Of a stretch of DNA of 64,000 nucleotides, positions 14,746 to 24,625 are shown in pieces. This DNA is from Tomitella gaofuii (lineage in GTDB: Bacteria > Actinomycetota > Actinomycetes > Mycobacteriales > Mycobacteriaceae). Every line of letters begins with the position of its first letter. Positions within the stretch are counted from its first letter, which is position 1. Where the stretch lies: the NCBI RefSeq assembly GCF_014126825.1, contig NZ_CP059900.1, positions 1,612,001-1,676,000 of the forward strand. Reading direction: 5' to 3'. The notes under the pieces were generated by a model. It saw nothing but the letters and a program-made list of their open reading frames with translations, was not told the DNA's origin and ran no database searches. The translations under genes and the position numbers were made by a program.

Positions 14746-15546
14746 TCAGACCGCCACGGGGGCGGAAATCCGCGGATGGTGGCGGTAGTCGACCAGCTCG
14801 ACGTCCTCGTAGGTGTACTCGGAGATCGAGGGGCGCTGCGTCAGACGCAGGGTGGGGAAGGGGTACGCCTCGCGCGCCAGCTGTGTGTGCACCTGCTCCA
14901 CGTGATTGTCGTAGATGTGGCAGTCGCCGCCGGTCCAGATGAACTCGCCGGGCTCCAGGCCCGCCTGCTGCGCCACCATGTGGGTCAGCAGCGCATAGCT
15001 GGCGATGTTGAAGGGGACGCCCAGGAACAGGTCTGCGCTCCGCTGGTACAGCTGGCAGGAGAGTCGGCCGTCGGCGGCATAGAACTGGAAGAACGCGTGG
15101 CACGGGGGCAGGGCCATCTGCGGGATCTCCCCGACGTTCCACGCGGAGACGAGCATGCGGCGCGAATCGGGGTCGGACCTGAGCGTCTCGATGACCTGGG
15201 CGATCTGATCCACGTGCTCCCCGGACGGGGTGGGCCAGGAACGCCACTGCACGCCGTAGATGGGGCCCAGCGAGCCGTCGGGGCGGGCCCACTCGTCCCA
15301 GATGCGCACCCCGTGGTCCTGCAGGTACTGCACGTTGGAATCGCCGCGCAGGAACCACAGCAGTTCGTAGACGATGGACTTGAGATGCACGCGCTTGGTG
15401 GTGACCAGCGGGAAGCCGGCCTGCAGATCGAAACGCATCTGATGGCCGAACACCGAACGCGTGCCGGTGCCGGTGCGGTCGGACTTGGGGGTGCCGTGCT
15501 CGAGGACATGCCGCAGCAGGTCCTCGTAGGCCGTCGTGATCGCCAC
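14746..15546 (-). CDS. thyA: Thymidylate synthase
   Basis: 266 residues, nearly the length of the E. coli enzyme. Converts dUMP and methylenetetrahydrofolate to dTMP and dihydrofolate. Visible motifs are [19 protein letters not shown] near the N-terminus, the nucleophile Cys in [31 protein letters not shown], and the C-terminal ISAPVAV. The GTG start at 15546 gives [19 protein letters not shown], matching the family; longer upstream frames are antisense to the glycosylase gene. First gene of thyA-folA-vanZ. Confidence 0.97.
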   Translation of the reverse strand: MAITTAYEDLLRHVLEHGTPKSDRTGTGTRSVFGHQMRFDLQAGFPLVTTKRVHLKSIVYELLWFLRGDSNVQYLQDHGVRIWDEWARPDGSLGPIYGVQWRSWPTPSGEHVDQIAQVIETLRSDPDSRRMLVSAWNVGEIPQMALPPCHAFFQFYAADGRLSCQLYQRSADLFLGVPFNIASYALLTHMVAQQAGLEPGEFIWTGGDCHIYDNHVEQVHTQLAREAYPFPTLRLTQRPSISEYTYEDVELVDYRHHPRISAPVAV

Positions 15547-15661
15547 GCCGACGAGTCTAACCGTGCCCGGCCAGGCGCCGGCGCGGCCGCGTGCCCGTGC
15601 GCCGACGCGCTGTTCCGTCGCATCTGCTGCGCGGCGGCGGCCGCACAGGCACACTCGTGGC

Positions 15662-16561
15662 ATGCCCGAACTTCCCGAGATCGAGGCGCTGGCGCATTTT
15701 CTGCGCGAGCACGCTGTGGGACGCAAGGTGGAGAGGGTCGACGTCGCCGCCCTCAGCGTGGTCAAGACGTTCGAGCCGCCGATCTCTGCGCTGCAGGGGC
15801 GCGTGATCGACCGGGCGGGGCGTGCGGGCAAGTACCTGATGCTCGACTGCGAAGGTCTGTTCCTGGTCCTGCACTTCGCCCGCGCCGGGTGGCTGCGGTG
15901 GTCCGATGAGCTGTCGCCTCGGCCCGTGCGGCCGGGGCGCGGCCCGTTGGCGCTGCGCGTGCACCTGGGCGCCGGGGCGGCGGACGGTGGCGCAGCGGAT
16001 GGCGGTGCTGACGGGACAGCAGGTTTCGACGTCACCGAGGCCGGCACCCGAAAGTCGCTGGCGGCCTGGGTGGTGGCCGATCCGCTGGATGTCCCCGGGG
16101 TGGCCCGGATCGGCCCCGATGCCGCCGCCGTCGGACACGAGGAGCTGGCGGAGATCATCGCCGACGCAGAGGGCCGGCAGGTGCGCACCGTCCTCACCGA
16201 CCAGCGGGCGCTGGCGGGGGTCGGCGGCGCCTACGCGGACGAGATCCTGCACCGTGCGCGGCTGTCGCCGTTCGCCCCCGCGGAGGGGCTGAGCACGCAG
16301 CAGGTGGCGGCGCTGCACGCGGCGATCGGAGACGTGCTGGGCGCAGCGCTGCGCGAGTGCGTCGACGCCGACGCCGCGCGCGTGAAATCGCACAAGCGCG
16401 CCGGGCTCGCGGTGCACGGCCGCGCCGGCGAGCAGTGCCCGGTGTGCGGGGATGTGATCCGCCAAGTGGTTTTCGAGGAACGTTCGCTCCAGTACTGTCC
16501 CGCCTGCCAGACCGGCGGCAGGGTCCTCGCCGACCGGCGGCTGTCGCGGTTGCTCAAGTAG
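15662..16561 (+). CDS. Fpg/Nei-family DNA glycosylase
   Basis: 299 residues from ATG 15662. Removes oxidised bases and nicks abasic sites. The catalytic N-terminus [14 protein letters not shown] carries the Pro nucleophile and the Glu. A helix-two-turn-helix with [18 protein letters not shown] follows, then a zinc finger at the end: CPVCGDV and CPACQTGG. The Lys of the HxxK-type turn is within the GRAGKYL segment. The insertion around residues 105-120 ([15 protein letters not shown]) is a low-complexity loop. Sequence is closer to actinobacterial Nei-like members than to Fpg, but the split is not certain. It is divergent from thyA. Confidence 0.92.
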   Translation: MPELPEIEALAHFLREHAVGRKVERVDVAALSVVKTFEPPISALQGRVIDRAGRAGKYLMLDCEGLFLVLHFARAGWLRWSDELSPRPVRPGRGPLALRVHLGAGAADGGAADGGADGTAGFDVTEAGTRKSLAAWVVADPLDVPGVARIGPDAAAVGHEELAEIIADAEGRQVRTVLTDQRALAGVGGAYADEILHRARLSPFAPAEGLSTQQVAALHAAIGDVLGAALRECVDADAARVKSHKRAGLAVHGRAGEQCPVCGDVIRQVVFEERSLQYCPACQTGGRVLADRRLSRLLK

Positions 16562-16615
16562 GACTCGCGCAGACCGTCGCCCGGGCCGGTGCGTGCGGGC
16601 AGGGATGCTCTCCGC

Positions 16616-18301
16616 TCACCGTCCGCGTCCGGCGCGGTAACGCCGGACGAGCTCCGTGGTGGACGAATCGCCGAGGTCGGAAGGAGACTCGGATCCGGTC
16701 AGCGCCGGCATCAACTCGATCGCCTGCTGCTTGCCCAGCTCGACGCCCCACTGGTCGAACGAGTCGATCCCCCAGATGACGCCTTCGACGAACACCGTGT
16801 GCTCGTACAGCGCGATGAGCTGGCCGAGCACCGACGGCGTGAGACGCGGGGCGAGGATCGTCGTGGACGGCCTGTTTCCGGGCATCACCTTGTGCGGGAC
16901 CAGGGCCTCGTCCGTGCCCTCCGCCCGGATCTCGTCGGCGGTCCTGCCGAACGCGAGCACCTTGGACTGGGCGAAAAGGTTCGACATGAGCAGGTCGTGC
17001 ATCATCTCGGTGCCGTCGGCGGTCGGCAAGTCGTCATTGGGTTCGACGAACCCGATGAAGTCCACGGGGATGAGCCGCGTGCCCTGGTGCAGAAGCTGGT
17101 AGAACGCGTGCTGGCCGTTGGTGCCGGGTTCGCCCCAGTAGATCTCGCCGGTGGACGAGTGCACCGGCGTGCCGTCGGAGCGCACCGACTTGCCGTTGGA
17201 CTCCATCGTGAGCTGCTGCAAATACGCCGGGAACCGCTTCAGATCATTGGAGTAGGGCAGGACGGCCCTGGACTCGCTGCCGAAGAAGTTGGTGTACCAG
17301 ACACCCAGCAGCGCGGCGATCACCGGAGCATTGCGGTGCAGCGGGGCCGTCGCGAAGTGCTCGTCGACGGCGTGGAAGCCGGCGAGGAACCGGTGGAAGC
17401 CGTCCACGCCGATCGCGAGCATGAGCGACAGGCCCACAGCGGAATCCACCGAATAGCGTCCGCCCACCCAATCCCAGAAGCCGAACATGTTGGCCGGGTC
17501 GATGCCGAACCCGCGGACACGGCCCTCGTGGGTGGACACCGCGGCGAAGTGCTTCGACACCGCGGCCGCGGCTTCGTCTGTCAGGTGCTCGCCGGAGTCG
17601 ATCCCCAGCCCGTCCAAGAGCCATCGCCGCGCCGCCGTCGCGTTGGTGAGGGTCTCGATCGTCGAGAACGTCTTGGAGACGACGATGACCAGAGTGGTCT
17701 CCGGGTCGAGTCCGTCCAAGCGGGCGACGGCGTCGGCCGGGTCGGCGTTGGAGATGAAGCGGATGTCGACGGTGTCCGCGTGGCTCCGCAGAGCACGGTA
17801 GGTCATGACGGGGCCGAGGTCCGAGCCGCCGATCCCGATGTTGACCACTGTCGCGATGCGCTTGCCGGTATGGCCGCGCCACGCGCCCGAGCGGACGTCG
17901 TCGGCGAAGCGGCCCATCGACCGCAGCACACCGTGCACCTCTGGCACGACGTCGACGCCGTCGACGACCAGCGAGGAGCCCTCGGGCAGCCGCAGCGCGG
18001 TGTGCAGTACGGAGCGGTCCTCGCTGGTATTGATGCGGTCGCCGCGCAGCATGGCGTCCCGGTGCTGTGCCACGCCACGTTCCTCGGCGAGGGCCACCAG
18101 CAGATCGAGCGTCTCGTCGTCCACCCGGTGCTTGCTGTAGTCGACGTGCAGGTCGGCCGCGTCCACCGTCAACCGTGCGCCACGCTCAGGATCATCCGCG
18201 AAGAGCGTGCGGATCGATACGTCGTGGATGTCCTCGTAATGGCTGCGCAGCGCCGCCCAGGCCGGTGTCTCGTCGGTGACGTGCGGTTGTCCGTTGGTCA
18301 T
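16616..18301 (-). CDS. pgi: Glucose-6-phosphate isomerase
   Basis: 561 residues. Interconverts glucose-6-phosphate and fructose-6-phosphate. Family signatures: [17 protein letters not shown] in the first sugar-isomerase domain, [55 protein letters not shown], and the C-terminal [14 protein letters not shown] 18301 yields the usual N-terminus; extra upstream frame is rejected. The order pgi followed by chorismate mutase and pcrA is as in mycobacteria, although here three single-TM protein genes intervene. Confidence 0.97.
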   Translation of the reverse strand: MTNGQPHVTDETPAWAALRSHYEDIHDVSIRTLFADDPERGARLTVDAADLHVDYSKHRVDDETLDLLVALAEERGVAQHRDAMLRGDRINTSEDRSVLHTALRLPEGSSLVVDGVDVVPEVHGVLRSMGRFADDVRSGAWRGHTGKRIATVVNIGIGGSDLGPVMTYRALRSHADTVDIRFISNADPADAVARLDGLDPETTLVIVVSKTFSTIETLTNATAARRWLLDGLGIDSGEHLTDEAAAAVSKHFAAVSTHEGRVRGFGIDPANMFGFWDWVGGRYSVDSAVGLSLMLAIGVDGFHRFLAGFHAVDEHFATAPLHRNAPVIAALLGVWYTNFFGSESRAVLPYSNDLKRFPAYLQQLTMESNGKSVRSDGTPVHSSTGEIYWGEPGTNGQHAFYQLLHQGTRLIPVDFIGFVEPNDDLPTADGTEMMHDLLMSNLFAQSKVLAFGRTADEIRAEGTDEALVPHKVMPGNRPSTTILAPRLTPSVLGQLIALYEHTVFVEGVIWGIDSFDQWGVELGKQQAIELMPALTGSESPSDLGDSSTTELVRRYRAGRGR

Positions 18302-18387
18302 GGGGCGACTGCCACTCCTTAGCCGGGTCCGGTGCTGCATCCGTGCCCACCCTAGCCGGGGCGTGGCGTGTCGCACCCTTGAAATCC

Positions 18388-18419
18388 CAGCGGCCGCGGA
18401 CCCTTGTCCGCGGCCGCTG
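18388..18419 (-). terminator. Hairpin terminator downstream of the first single-TM protein gene
   Basis: CAGCGGCCGCGGA (18388-18400) pairs perfectly with TCCGCGGCCGCTG (18407-18419) around a 6-base loop, four bases after the stop codon at 18424. The following minus-strand sequence GGGATTTC is only weakly T-rich. Confidence 0.6.
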
Positions 18420-18423
18420 CGAC

Positions 18424-19119
18424 TCAGTTGCCTTGTCCGGCGGGCGCTTGGTCGGCCGGCGCCTGCGGGGCGGGCGCTTGGTCGGCCGGCGCCTGCGGGG
18501 CGGGCGCCTGGTCGGCGGGGGCCTGCTGCGCGGGCGCCTGCTCGGGCGGCGCGAGCGACGGGCAGACCTTCCAGGCGTCGCCCTCCTTCTTGTACCCGAG
18601 GGTCAGGGTCTGCTGGTCGGGCTTGCCGTCCGCGGTCTTGGCCGACGCCGTGACCTCCGCGGTCGCCGTGGAGCCGTCGATGCTCACGCCGCCGACCCGC
18701 TCCACGGTGATCGGGTTGGTGCTGCCCTGGCCGTCCTTCAGGCCGTCCAACTGTTTCGCGTCGTCCTGGCAGATCGCGCCCCGGAGGTCATCGACCTTCT
18801 GGGAGTTGAATGCATTGACGTATTCCTTGGTGGCGGCTTCGATGTCCGCGTCGCCCGAGGAGTTGAACGGCGCGGTCCCGGTTCCGTAAAGCACCGCGAA
18901 GACCACGGCCACCACGACCGCGACCGCTGCGACACCGCCGCCGACGAAGAGTCCGGTGCGCTTGCGGGGGGTGTCCGCCGGCGTCCCGTCGGCATCGGGC
19001 CCGCCGTCCATCTCTGAGCCCTGTGCTGAATCGAAACCCCACTCCGGAGACTCGGAGCTCGGGGTGCGGCGGGGATCGTCGTCGGGTGTGGGGGACTGGG
19101 GGTCGTCGGGGGTGCTCAT
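18424..19119 (-). CDS. Single-TM exported protein with NTF2/DUF4878-like domain and Pro-Ala-Gln tail
   Basis: 231 residues from ATG 19119, with GAGGAG upstream. The N-terminal 50 residues are cytosolic and acidic/Pro-rich, a TM helix lies at about 55-80 ([20 protein letters not shown]), and the extracytoplasmic domain has two cysteines (ICQDD, KVCPS) likely in a disulfide. [20 protein letters not shown] and [17 protein letters not shown] match the two neighbouring proteins, so the three are paralogs of the type seen as Rv0361-like proteins in mycobacteria. The C-terminus is a 10-residue repeat ([10 protein letters not shown]). Function unknown; a cell-envelope role is likely. Confidence 0.7.
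   Translation of the reverse strand: MSTPDDPQSPTPDDDPRRTPSSESPEWGFDSAQGSEMDGGPDADGTPADTPRKRTGLFVGGGVAAVAVVVAVVFAVLYGTGTAPFNSSGDADIEAATKEYVNAFNSQKVDDLRGAICQDDAKQLDGLKDGQGSTNPITVERVGGVSIDGSTATAEVTASAKTADGKPDQQTLTLGYKKEGDAWKVCPSLAPPEQAPAQQAPADQAPAPQAPADQAPAPQAPADQAPAGQGN
18441..18530. repeat. 30-bp in-frame tandem repeat
   Basis: The 30 bases at 18441-18470 are repeated exactly at 18471-18500 and with changes at 18501-18530. Each unit encodes one copy of the 10-residue Ala/Pro/Gln/Asp repeat, so copy number can vary without a frameshift. Confidence 0.85.
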
Positions 19120-19287
19120 CTGCTGGCAGCTCCTCAAGGTCGTGATGGTCGGAGTAGGTGGTCGTATCGGTCGATGTGCGATCGGCCGGCATGCGATGCG
19201 CCGGACGGTCGTTCGGTAGGGGACTGCTGGCTTTTCGTCGGGTAGTGCATGTGCCGCCGGGCCATGGGCCTCAGCGGAGATGATCGG

Positions 19288-19839
19288 TCATCGGGGCGCT
19301 TGCGCGGTGCCCGCGGATTGGCAGACCTTCCAGGTGCCGGCCTCGTCCTTGTATCCCAGCGAGAAATCCTGGGTCTGCGTGTTCTGTCCTGTTCCCACGG
19401 ATGCCGTCATCGTCGCCGTGGCGGTGGCGCCGGTGACGACCACGTCGTGCACCGAGTCGATGCGGACCGGCTCGGCCACCGGAGGCTTGTCCTGCGTGTC
19501 TGCGAACTTGGCCTGGTCTCCGGCGCACACGGAGTCGCGCATGCGCTGGACGTTCTGCGAGTTCATCGCGTCCACCCACGTCTGAGTTGCCTGCGTGATG
19601 GCGGCGTTCGGCGTCTGCCCCGGGTCGTCGAACGGTGCTGTTCCGGTCTCATAGAGCGCGCCGAACACGGCGGCGACGACGATACCGACACCGGCGAACG
19701 CCCCGCCGAGAATCAACGCCACCCGGCGCCCATCGGCCTTCGTCGGCCGGGAGGGAGACCGCACCTCGTCGGTCGCGGGGGCGCCGGAGCCGACGGGCCG
19801 CCCGATGGGGCGGTCCGTTCCGCTGTCGGGCTCTGTCAT
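19288..19839 (-). CDS. Single-TM exported protein, paralog 2
   Basis: 183 residues from ATG 19839. Same architecture as the genes at 18424 and 19985: a disordered cytosolic N-terminus (residues 1-35), a TM helix (about 39-64, VALILGGAFAGVGIVVAAVF), the junction ETGTAPFDD, then a domain with SVCAGDQAKF and the ending LGYKDEAGTWKVCQS. The paired cysteines are conserved. It lacks the repeat tail of paralog 1. Function unknown. Confidence 0.7.
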   Translation of the reverse strand: MTEPDSGTDRPIGRPVGSGAPATDEVRSPSRPTKADGRRVALILGGAFAGVGIVVAAVFGALYETGTAPFDDPGQTPNAAITQATQTWVDAMNSQNVQRMRDSVCAGDQAKFADTQDKPPVAEPVRIDSVHDVVVTGATATATMTASVGTGQNTQTQDFSLGYKDEAGTWKVCQSAGTAQAPR

Positions 19840-19984
19840 GCGGTCTCCTCGTCGATAGCGCAACCGGAAACGTGGGTCCGGAGTGCGGCGCGTCCGGCGT
19901 CAGGACTCTACCTGTACACGCCGGTAGGGTGAAGGAGTCGCAGCTCAGGGGATATTTCTTTGGTGATGAGGCCGTGTCGGACCG

Positions 19985-20449
19985 TCACGGGACCTGGCAC
20001 AGCCGCCAGCCGTCGATGTTCCGGAAGTGGACCGTCTCCGTGTCGTCGTCGGCGCCCTCGCGGCGCACGGTCACCGACGCCGTGGCGGCGTCGCCGTCGA
20101 CGGAGATGTCGCTGATCGCGACGGGCGTGACGGGGCTGTCCAACGGTTCCCGGTCGGCGATCCGGCCGAACGCCTCGGCCATGTCCGGGCAGATCGTCGT
20201 TCTGAACGCCGCAGCATCGCCGCTGTTGAGCGCGTCGAAGTAACTGTGGGTGACCTCGGTGATGGCGGACTGCTGCTGCGCGTCGGCGGGGTGCGGGCCG
20301 TCGTCGTCGAAAGGCGGCGCCCCGGTGGCGGCGAGGATCGCGAAGACGATCCCGATCACGACGGCGACGGCGACGAGCGCCGCGAGCGGCCACAGCCACG
20401 CGGGGCGCCCCCGGCCGACGGTGCTGTCTCCGGTGCGGGATCCGGGCAT
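19985..20449 (-). CDS. Single-TM exported protein, paralog 3
   Basis: 154 residues from ATG 20449, preceded by AAAGGA. A short N-terminus, a TM helix at about 18-43 (WPLAALVAVAVVIGIVFAIL), the shared junction TGAPPFDDDG, then the small domain with TTICPDMAEAF and the ending HFRNIDGWRLCQVP. It is the most compact of the three and probably closest to the ancestral form. It lies 46 bp downstream of the chorismate mutase gene on the same strand. Confidence 0.7.
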   Translation of the reverse strand: MPGSRTGDSTVGRGRPAWLWPLAALVAVAVVIGIVFAILAATGAPPFDDDGPHPADAQQQSAITEVTHSYFDALNSGDAAAFRTTICPDMAEAFGRIADREPLDSPVTPVAISDISVDGDAATASVTVRREGADDDTETVHFRNIDGWRLCQVP

Positions 20450-20495
20450 ACTCGGCGTTCCTTTCCTCGGTGCGGCCGCGGCCGTGCCGGATCGT

Positions 20496-20792
20496 TCAGT
20501 GGCCGAGGCGCCCGCGCCCCAGGCGGAGCAGCAGCATCGCGAGCGTGTGCCCCTCCTGGCCGAGTTCGCTGTAGCGCTCGATGACGGCCATCTCACGGTT
20601 GTGCACGAGGCGCGTGCCGCCCTCCGCCATACGTGTGCGGCCGATGCGCTTCGACACCTCGGCGCGGCGTTTGACGGCGGCGAGGATCTCGGCGTCGAGC
20701 CGGTCGATCTCTTCGCGGAGCTCGGCGATGTCGACCTTGTCGGCGCCGGGAGGGTCGTGAACCTCGTCTCCGGACGATTCGCCGCCTGCCAT
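20496..20792 (-). CDS. Chorismate mutase, AroQ class
   Basis: 98 residues. Converts chorismate to prephenate for Phe and Tyr synthesis. The AroQ helical pattern is clear: ELREEIDRLDAEILAAVKRR with the first active-site Arg, then the SKRIGRTRM segment and the REMAVIERYSELGQEGHTLA helix. It resembles the intracellular mycobacterial enzyme (Rv0948c), which has low activity alone and is activated by DAHP synthase; the LGRGRLGH C-terminus matches that type. ATG 20792 is used; GTG 20798 would add two residues. It is divergent from pcrA. Confidence 0.93.
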   Translation of the reverse strand: MAGGESSGDEVHDPPGADKVDIAELREEIDRLDAEILAAVKRRAEVSKRIGRTRMAEGGTRLVHNREMAVIERYSELGQEGHTLAMLLLRLGRGRLGH

Positions 20793-21005
20793 CGTCGTCA
20801 CCCGCCCTCTCGCCGCTGGGAATCGGTGCTTGCCGCACTCTTGGCCGCGTCCGAGGAACGGGCGGCCACAGCACATAGTGCCACGCCGGCAGGCCGTGCT
20901 GAGCGGGGCGCCGCCGGACGCGATCGGCGGCCGATCCCGCAGGCGTGTCGAGGAGCCCGCATCCGCGGCGGAGACGTCGGTCCCGGCCGGTACGGTTGAC
21001 GTGCG

Positions 21006-23558
21006 ATGAATACGATCTCCTCAGCCCCAGAGTCCGCCCGGTCCGGGCAGGTGTCCTCCCCTTCGGCGCGGGCTTCCGCCCGCCGCGGCCCGGCCGAGGA
21101 GCGTGACCCGGCCGAGCAGCTTCTGGAGGGCCTCAACCAGCCGCAGCGGCAGGCCGTGGTGCATGAGGGCGGCCCGCTGCTCATCGTCGCGGGAGCGGGG
21201 TCGGGCAAGACCACGGTGCTCACGAGGCGTATCGCCTACCTTCTCGCGGAGCGCGGGGTGCTGCCGGGGCAGGTGCTCGCGATCACGTTCACCAACAAGG
21301 CGGCAGCGGAGATGCGCGAGCGCGTCGCGGCGCTGGTAGGCCCGCGCGCCGGTGCCATGTGGGTGGCCACCTTCCACTCGACGTGCGTGCGGATCCTCCG
21401 CAGCCAGGCGGGACTGGTGGACGGAATCAACACCAACTTCTCCATCTACGACGCGGACGACTCGCGCAGGCTCGTGACGATGATCGCCAAGGACCTCGAC
21501 ATCGACGTCAAGAAGCACGCTCCGCGCGCGTTGACGGCCGCCATCTCGGCGTTGAAGAACGAACTCGTGGGTCCGGAGCAGGCGGCGGCCGATGCCGCGG
21601 CGTCCGGCGGCGGGCCCGGGCGGACGGGCTTCGCCGGGCTCGTCGCACAGGTCTACGCGTCCTACCAGCAGCGGCTGCGGGCGGCGAACGCGCTCGACTT
21701 CGACGACCTGATCGGTGAGACCGTCGCGATGTTCCGGAATCACCCGCAGGTCGCGGAATACTACCGTCGACGGTTCCGCCACGTGCTCGTGGACGAGTAC
21801 CAGGACACCAACCACGCGCAGTACGTGCTGGTACGCGAGCTGGTCGGTGCGCACGCGGCCGACGCGCAGGACCCCGCAGGTGTGGGATCCGTTGGCCCGG
21901 GGCCGTCGGAGCTGTGCGTGGTGGGCGATGCGGACCAGTCCATCTACGCCTTCCGGGGCGCCACCATCCGCAACATCGTCGAGTTCGAGCGCGACTATCC
22001 CGATGCCAGAACTATCCTGCTGGAGCAGAACTACCGCTCTACGCAGAACATCCTGTCTGCCGCCAACGCGCTGATCTCCCGCAACAGCGGGCGGCGCGAG
22101 AAGAGCCTGTGGACGGACGAGGGCGACGGCGAACGCATCGTCGGCTATGTCGCGGACAACGAGCACGACGAGGCCTCGTTCATCGCCACCGAGATCGACC
22201 GGCTCGTCGACGCCGGCCAGGCCCGTTACAGCGACGTGGCGGTGTTCTACCGCACCAACAACGCCTCGCGGGCCATCGAAGAGGTCTTCATCAGGCTCGG
22301 CGTTCCGTACCGCGTGGTCGGGGGCGTGCGCTTCTACGAGCGCAAGGAGATCCGCGACGTCGTGGCCTACCTGCGCGTGCTGCTGAACGAGGAGGACACG
22401 GTCAGTGTGCGCCGCATCCTCAACACGCCGCGACGGGGTATCGGCGACCGCGCAGAGGCCTGCGTGTCGGTGCACGCGGAGTCCGCCGGGGTGGGCTTCG
22501 GCGGTGCACTGCGCGATGCCGCCGCCGGCGAGGTGGCGTTCCTCAACACCCGTGCGCGGAACGCGATCTCAGGGTTCGTCGAGCTCCTCGACGGGCTGCG
22601 TGCGTTCGCCGCCGGCGGGCAGGGCGACGGGACGGGCGCGGAGCCTCCCTCCGTCGGCGACATCGTCGAGGCGGTGCTGGACCGCACGGGGTACCGGGCG
22701 GAGCTCGAGGCCAGCAGCGACCCGCAGGACGGCGCCCGCCTCGACAACCTCAACGAGCTCGTCAGCGTCGCACACGAGTTCAGCGTGGACGCGGTCAACG
22801 CGGCGGCCGCCGCCGCCGACGATGAGCGCGAGGAGACCGCGGGCGATGAGCGCGAGGAGGCCGGGGACGACGACGGCCAGCCCGCCCCCGGATCGCTGGC
22901 GGCATTCCTGGAGCGTGTGTCTCTGGTCGCCGATGCCGACCAGATTCCCGACTCCGATGACGGCATGGTCACGCTCATGACCCTCCACACCGCGAAGGGC
23001 CTCGAGTTCCCTGTCGCATTTCTCACCGGATGGGAGGACGGCCAGTTCCCGCACATGCGGGCGCTCGGTGATCCGAAGGAACTCGCCGAGGAGCGCCGAC
23101 TCGCCTACGTGGGCATCACCCGTGCGCGGCGGCGGCTCTACCTGAGCCGGGCGGTGCTGCGTTCGGCATGGGGCCAGCCCATCACCAACCCGGAATCCCG
23201 CTTCGTCCAGGAGATCCCGGTGGAGCTGCTCGAGTGGCGACGGGAGGATCCGGGCACCGGCGGGTCGGGCGGATTCGGATCGGGGGCCGGCGCGCGCGGC
23301 GGGGCGATGGGGGACAGGCTGCGCGGCGGGCGCGCCATCGGCGACGGCAGGCGGTCGGAAGGCTTCGGCAGCGCACGCCCCCGCAACACCGATCTTGTTC
23401 TGGCGGTGGGCGACCGGGTCAACCACGACAAGTACGGTCTCGGGACGGTCATCGCCTGCGACGGGGTGGGCAACCGGGCCACGGCGACGATCGACTTCGG
23501 CAGTGCCGGAAAAGTGCGGCTGATGCTCATCGGCGGGGTTCCGATGACCAAGTTGTGA
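21006..23558 (+). CDS. pcrA: ATP-dependent DNA helicase PcrA/UvrD1
   Basis: 850 residues, superfamily 1A, 3'-5' helicase for nucleotide excision repair and replication-fork clearing. Motif I is GAGSGKT (63-69); later motifs are TFTNKAAAEMRERV, DEYQDTN, GDADQSIYAFRGAT, LEQNYRST, TLMTLHTAKGLEFP and EERRLAYVGITRAR. The C-terminal 50 residues (GDRVNHDKYGLGTVIACDG) form the Tudor-like domain that binds RNA polymerase. An acidic insertion, DDEREETAGDEREEAGDDDG, near residue 608 contains a short duplicated DEREE element. It is divergent from the chorismate mutase gene. Confidence 0.97.
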   Translation: MNTISSAPESARSGQVSSPSARASARRGPAEERDPAEQLLEGLNQPQRQAVVHEGGPLLIVAGAGSGKTTVLTRRIAYLLAERGVLPGQVLAITFTNKAAAEMRERVAALVGPRAGAMWVATFHSTCVRILRSQAGLVDGINTNFSIYDADDSRRLVTMIAKDLDIDVKKHAPRALTAAISALKNELVGPEQAAADAAASGGGPGRTGFAGLVAQVYASYQQRLRAANALDFDDLIGETVAMFRNHPQVAEYYRRRFRHVLVDEYQDTNHAQYVLVRELVGAHAADAQDPAGVGSVGPGPSELCVVGDADQSIYAFRGATIRNIVEFERDYPDARTILLEQNYRSTQNILSAANALISRNSGRREKSLWTDEGDGERIVGYVADNEHDEASFIATEIDRLVDAGQARYSDVAVFYRTNNASRAIEEVFIRLGVPYRVVGGVRFYERKEIRDVVAYLRVLLNEEDTVSVRRILNTPRRGIGDRAEACVSVHAESAGVGFGGALRDAAAGEVAFLNTRARNAISGFVELLDGLRAFAAGGQGDGTGAEPPSVGDIVEAVLDRTGYRAELEASSDPQDGARLDNLNELVSVAHEFSVDAVNAAAAAADDEREETAGDEREEAGDDDGQPAPGSLAAFLERVSLVADADQIPDSDDGMVTLMTLHTAKGLEFPVAFLTGWEDGQFPHMRALGDPKELAEERRLAYVGITRARRRLYLSRAVLRSAWGQPITNPESRFVQEIPVELLEWRREDPGTGGSGGFGSGAGARGGAMGDRLRGGRAIGDGRRSEGFGSARPRNTDLVLAVGDRVNHDKYGLGTVIACDGVGNRATATIDFGSAGKVRLMLIGGVPMTKL

Positions 23559-23722
23559 GGACGCGGGGCCGGTCGGCAGGCGCCGGGCGGCCTACTCTGT
23601 GCGTGTGCGGAGGCTCCCGCGGGGAAGGGGCCGCCTGGCAGGTGGGGGGATTCTGCAGGCAGGGGCTTCGCGGCGTGAGTGGTCTCGGCACGGGCGGGGC
23701 GCCCGCGGGGGAGGCGGGGCTT

Positions 23723-24625
23723 CTAGCCCGCCACCGAGATGCCGCGCTGCGCGAGCCAGGGCTGCGGGTCGATCCGCTGGGTGCCGTTCTCCCACACCTC
23801 GAAGTGCAGGTGGGGACCGGTGGAGAAGCCCCGGTTGCCCATTTTCGCGATCTCGTCGCCGGCGAGCACGCGCTGGCCCTCGCTGACCTCGATGGTCTCG
23901 ATGTGGCCGTAGACGGTGACGGTACCGTCGTCGGCCCGCACCCGGATCCACTGGCCGAACCCGCTGGCCGGCCCGGCGTCGATCACTTCGCCGTCGGTAG
24001 CGGCGTAGATGGGGGTGCCGATGGCGTTGGCGATGTCGATCCCGCCATGGATGGCGCCCCACCGATTGCCGTAGTGGGACGTCAGCTGCCCTGATGCCGG
24101 CTTGACGTACAGCGGCCGCCGCGCCATCGCCTCGGCGGCCGCGCGCTCTGCGGCGTACCGCGCGCCGGCGGCCAGCTGCCGGGCGGTCTCGGCCGCCTGC
24201 TCGACCTGCTCGGGCACCGCGAGCACCTGCGCGCTGCCGCCTACGCTGCCGGCTCCCGCGTTGGCGGGGGTGGCGGCGTCCTCCAGTGCGGTCGCGGCGT
24301 TGTCGGCGGCTTGAGCGGTGCCTGTCGCGATGTCCGAGAGGATCATGCTCGACCCGGAGGCGAGGGCGATCGCGTCGGAGGAATCGGCGGCCGGGGAGCC
24401 CGTCGCACCGTCGGTCAACGTCTGCCCGGCGGCGACCACTGCGCCGGCGGCGACGGCCACGACGGCCGCGCGGCCTTTGACGGCGTGCGGCGGCTGCGGA
24501 ACGCGGTGCGCTCCGCCGCGCGGGGAACGGGAACCGGGAAGGGTGCGTAGATCGCGGAATGCAGGGACTTCGGCTGCGTCTGCGGCGGGGACGTCGCCTG
24601 CGGAGTTCTCGCGATGCACGGTCAA
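23723..24625 (-). CDS. M23-family (LytM) peptidoglycan endopeptidase
   Basis: 300 residues. A cytosolic N-terminus (1-50), one TM or uncleaved signal helix (52-70), a helical coiled-coil region (about 95-168) and the LytM domain (171-290). The zinc ligands are in place: HGGID (193-197) and HLH (272-274), with H241 in VYGHIE, so it should be an active D,D- or D,L-endopeptidase at the cell wall. The mycobacterial counterpart between uvrD1 and sucC is Rv0950c. TTG 24625 is chosen for the GAGGA eight bases upstream; GTG 24619 is an alternative. GTnAC repeats upstream may bring it under MtrA control. Confidence 0.9.
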   Translation of the reverse strand: MTVHRENSAGDVPAADAAEVPAFRDLRTLPGSRSPRGGAHRVPQPPHAVKGRAAVVAVAAGAVVAAGQTLTDGATGSPAADSSDAIALASGSSMILSDIATGTAQAADNAATALEDAATPANAGAGSVGGSAQVLAVPEQVEQAAETARQLAAGARYAAERAAAEAMARRPLYVKPASGQLTSHYGNRWGAIHGGIDIANAIGTPIYAATDGEVIDAGPASGFGQWIRVRADDGTVTVYGHIETIEVSEGQRVLAGDEIAKMGNRGFSTGPHLHFEVWENGTQRIDPQPWLAQRGISVAG

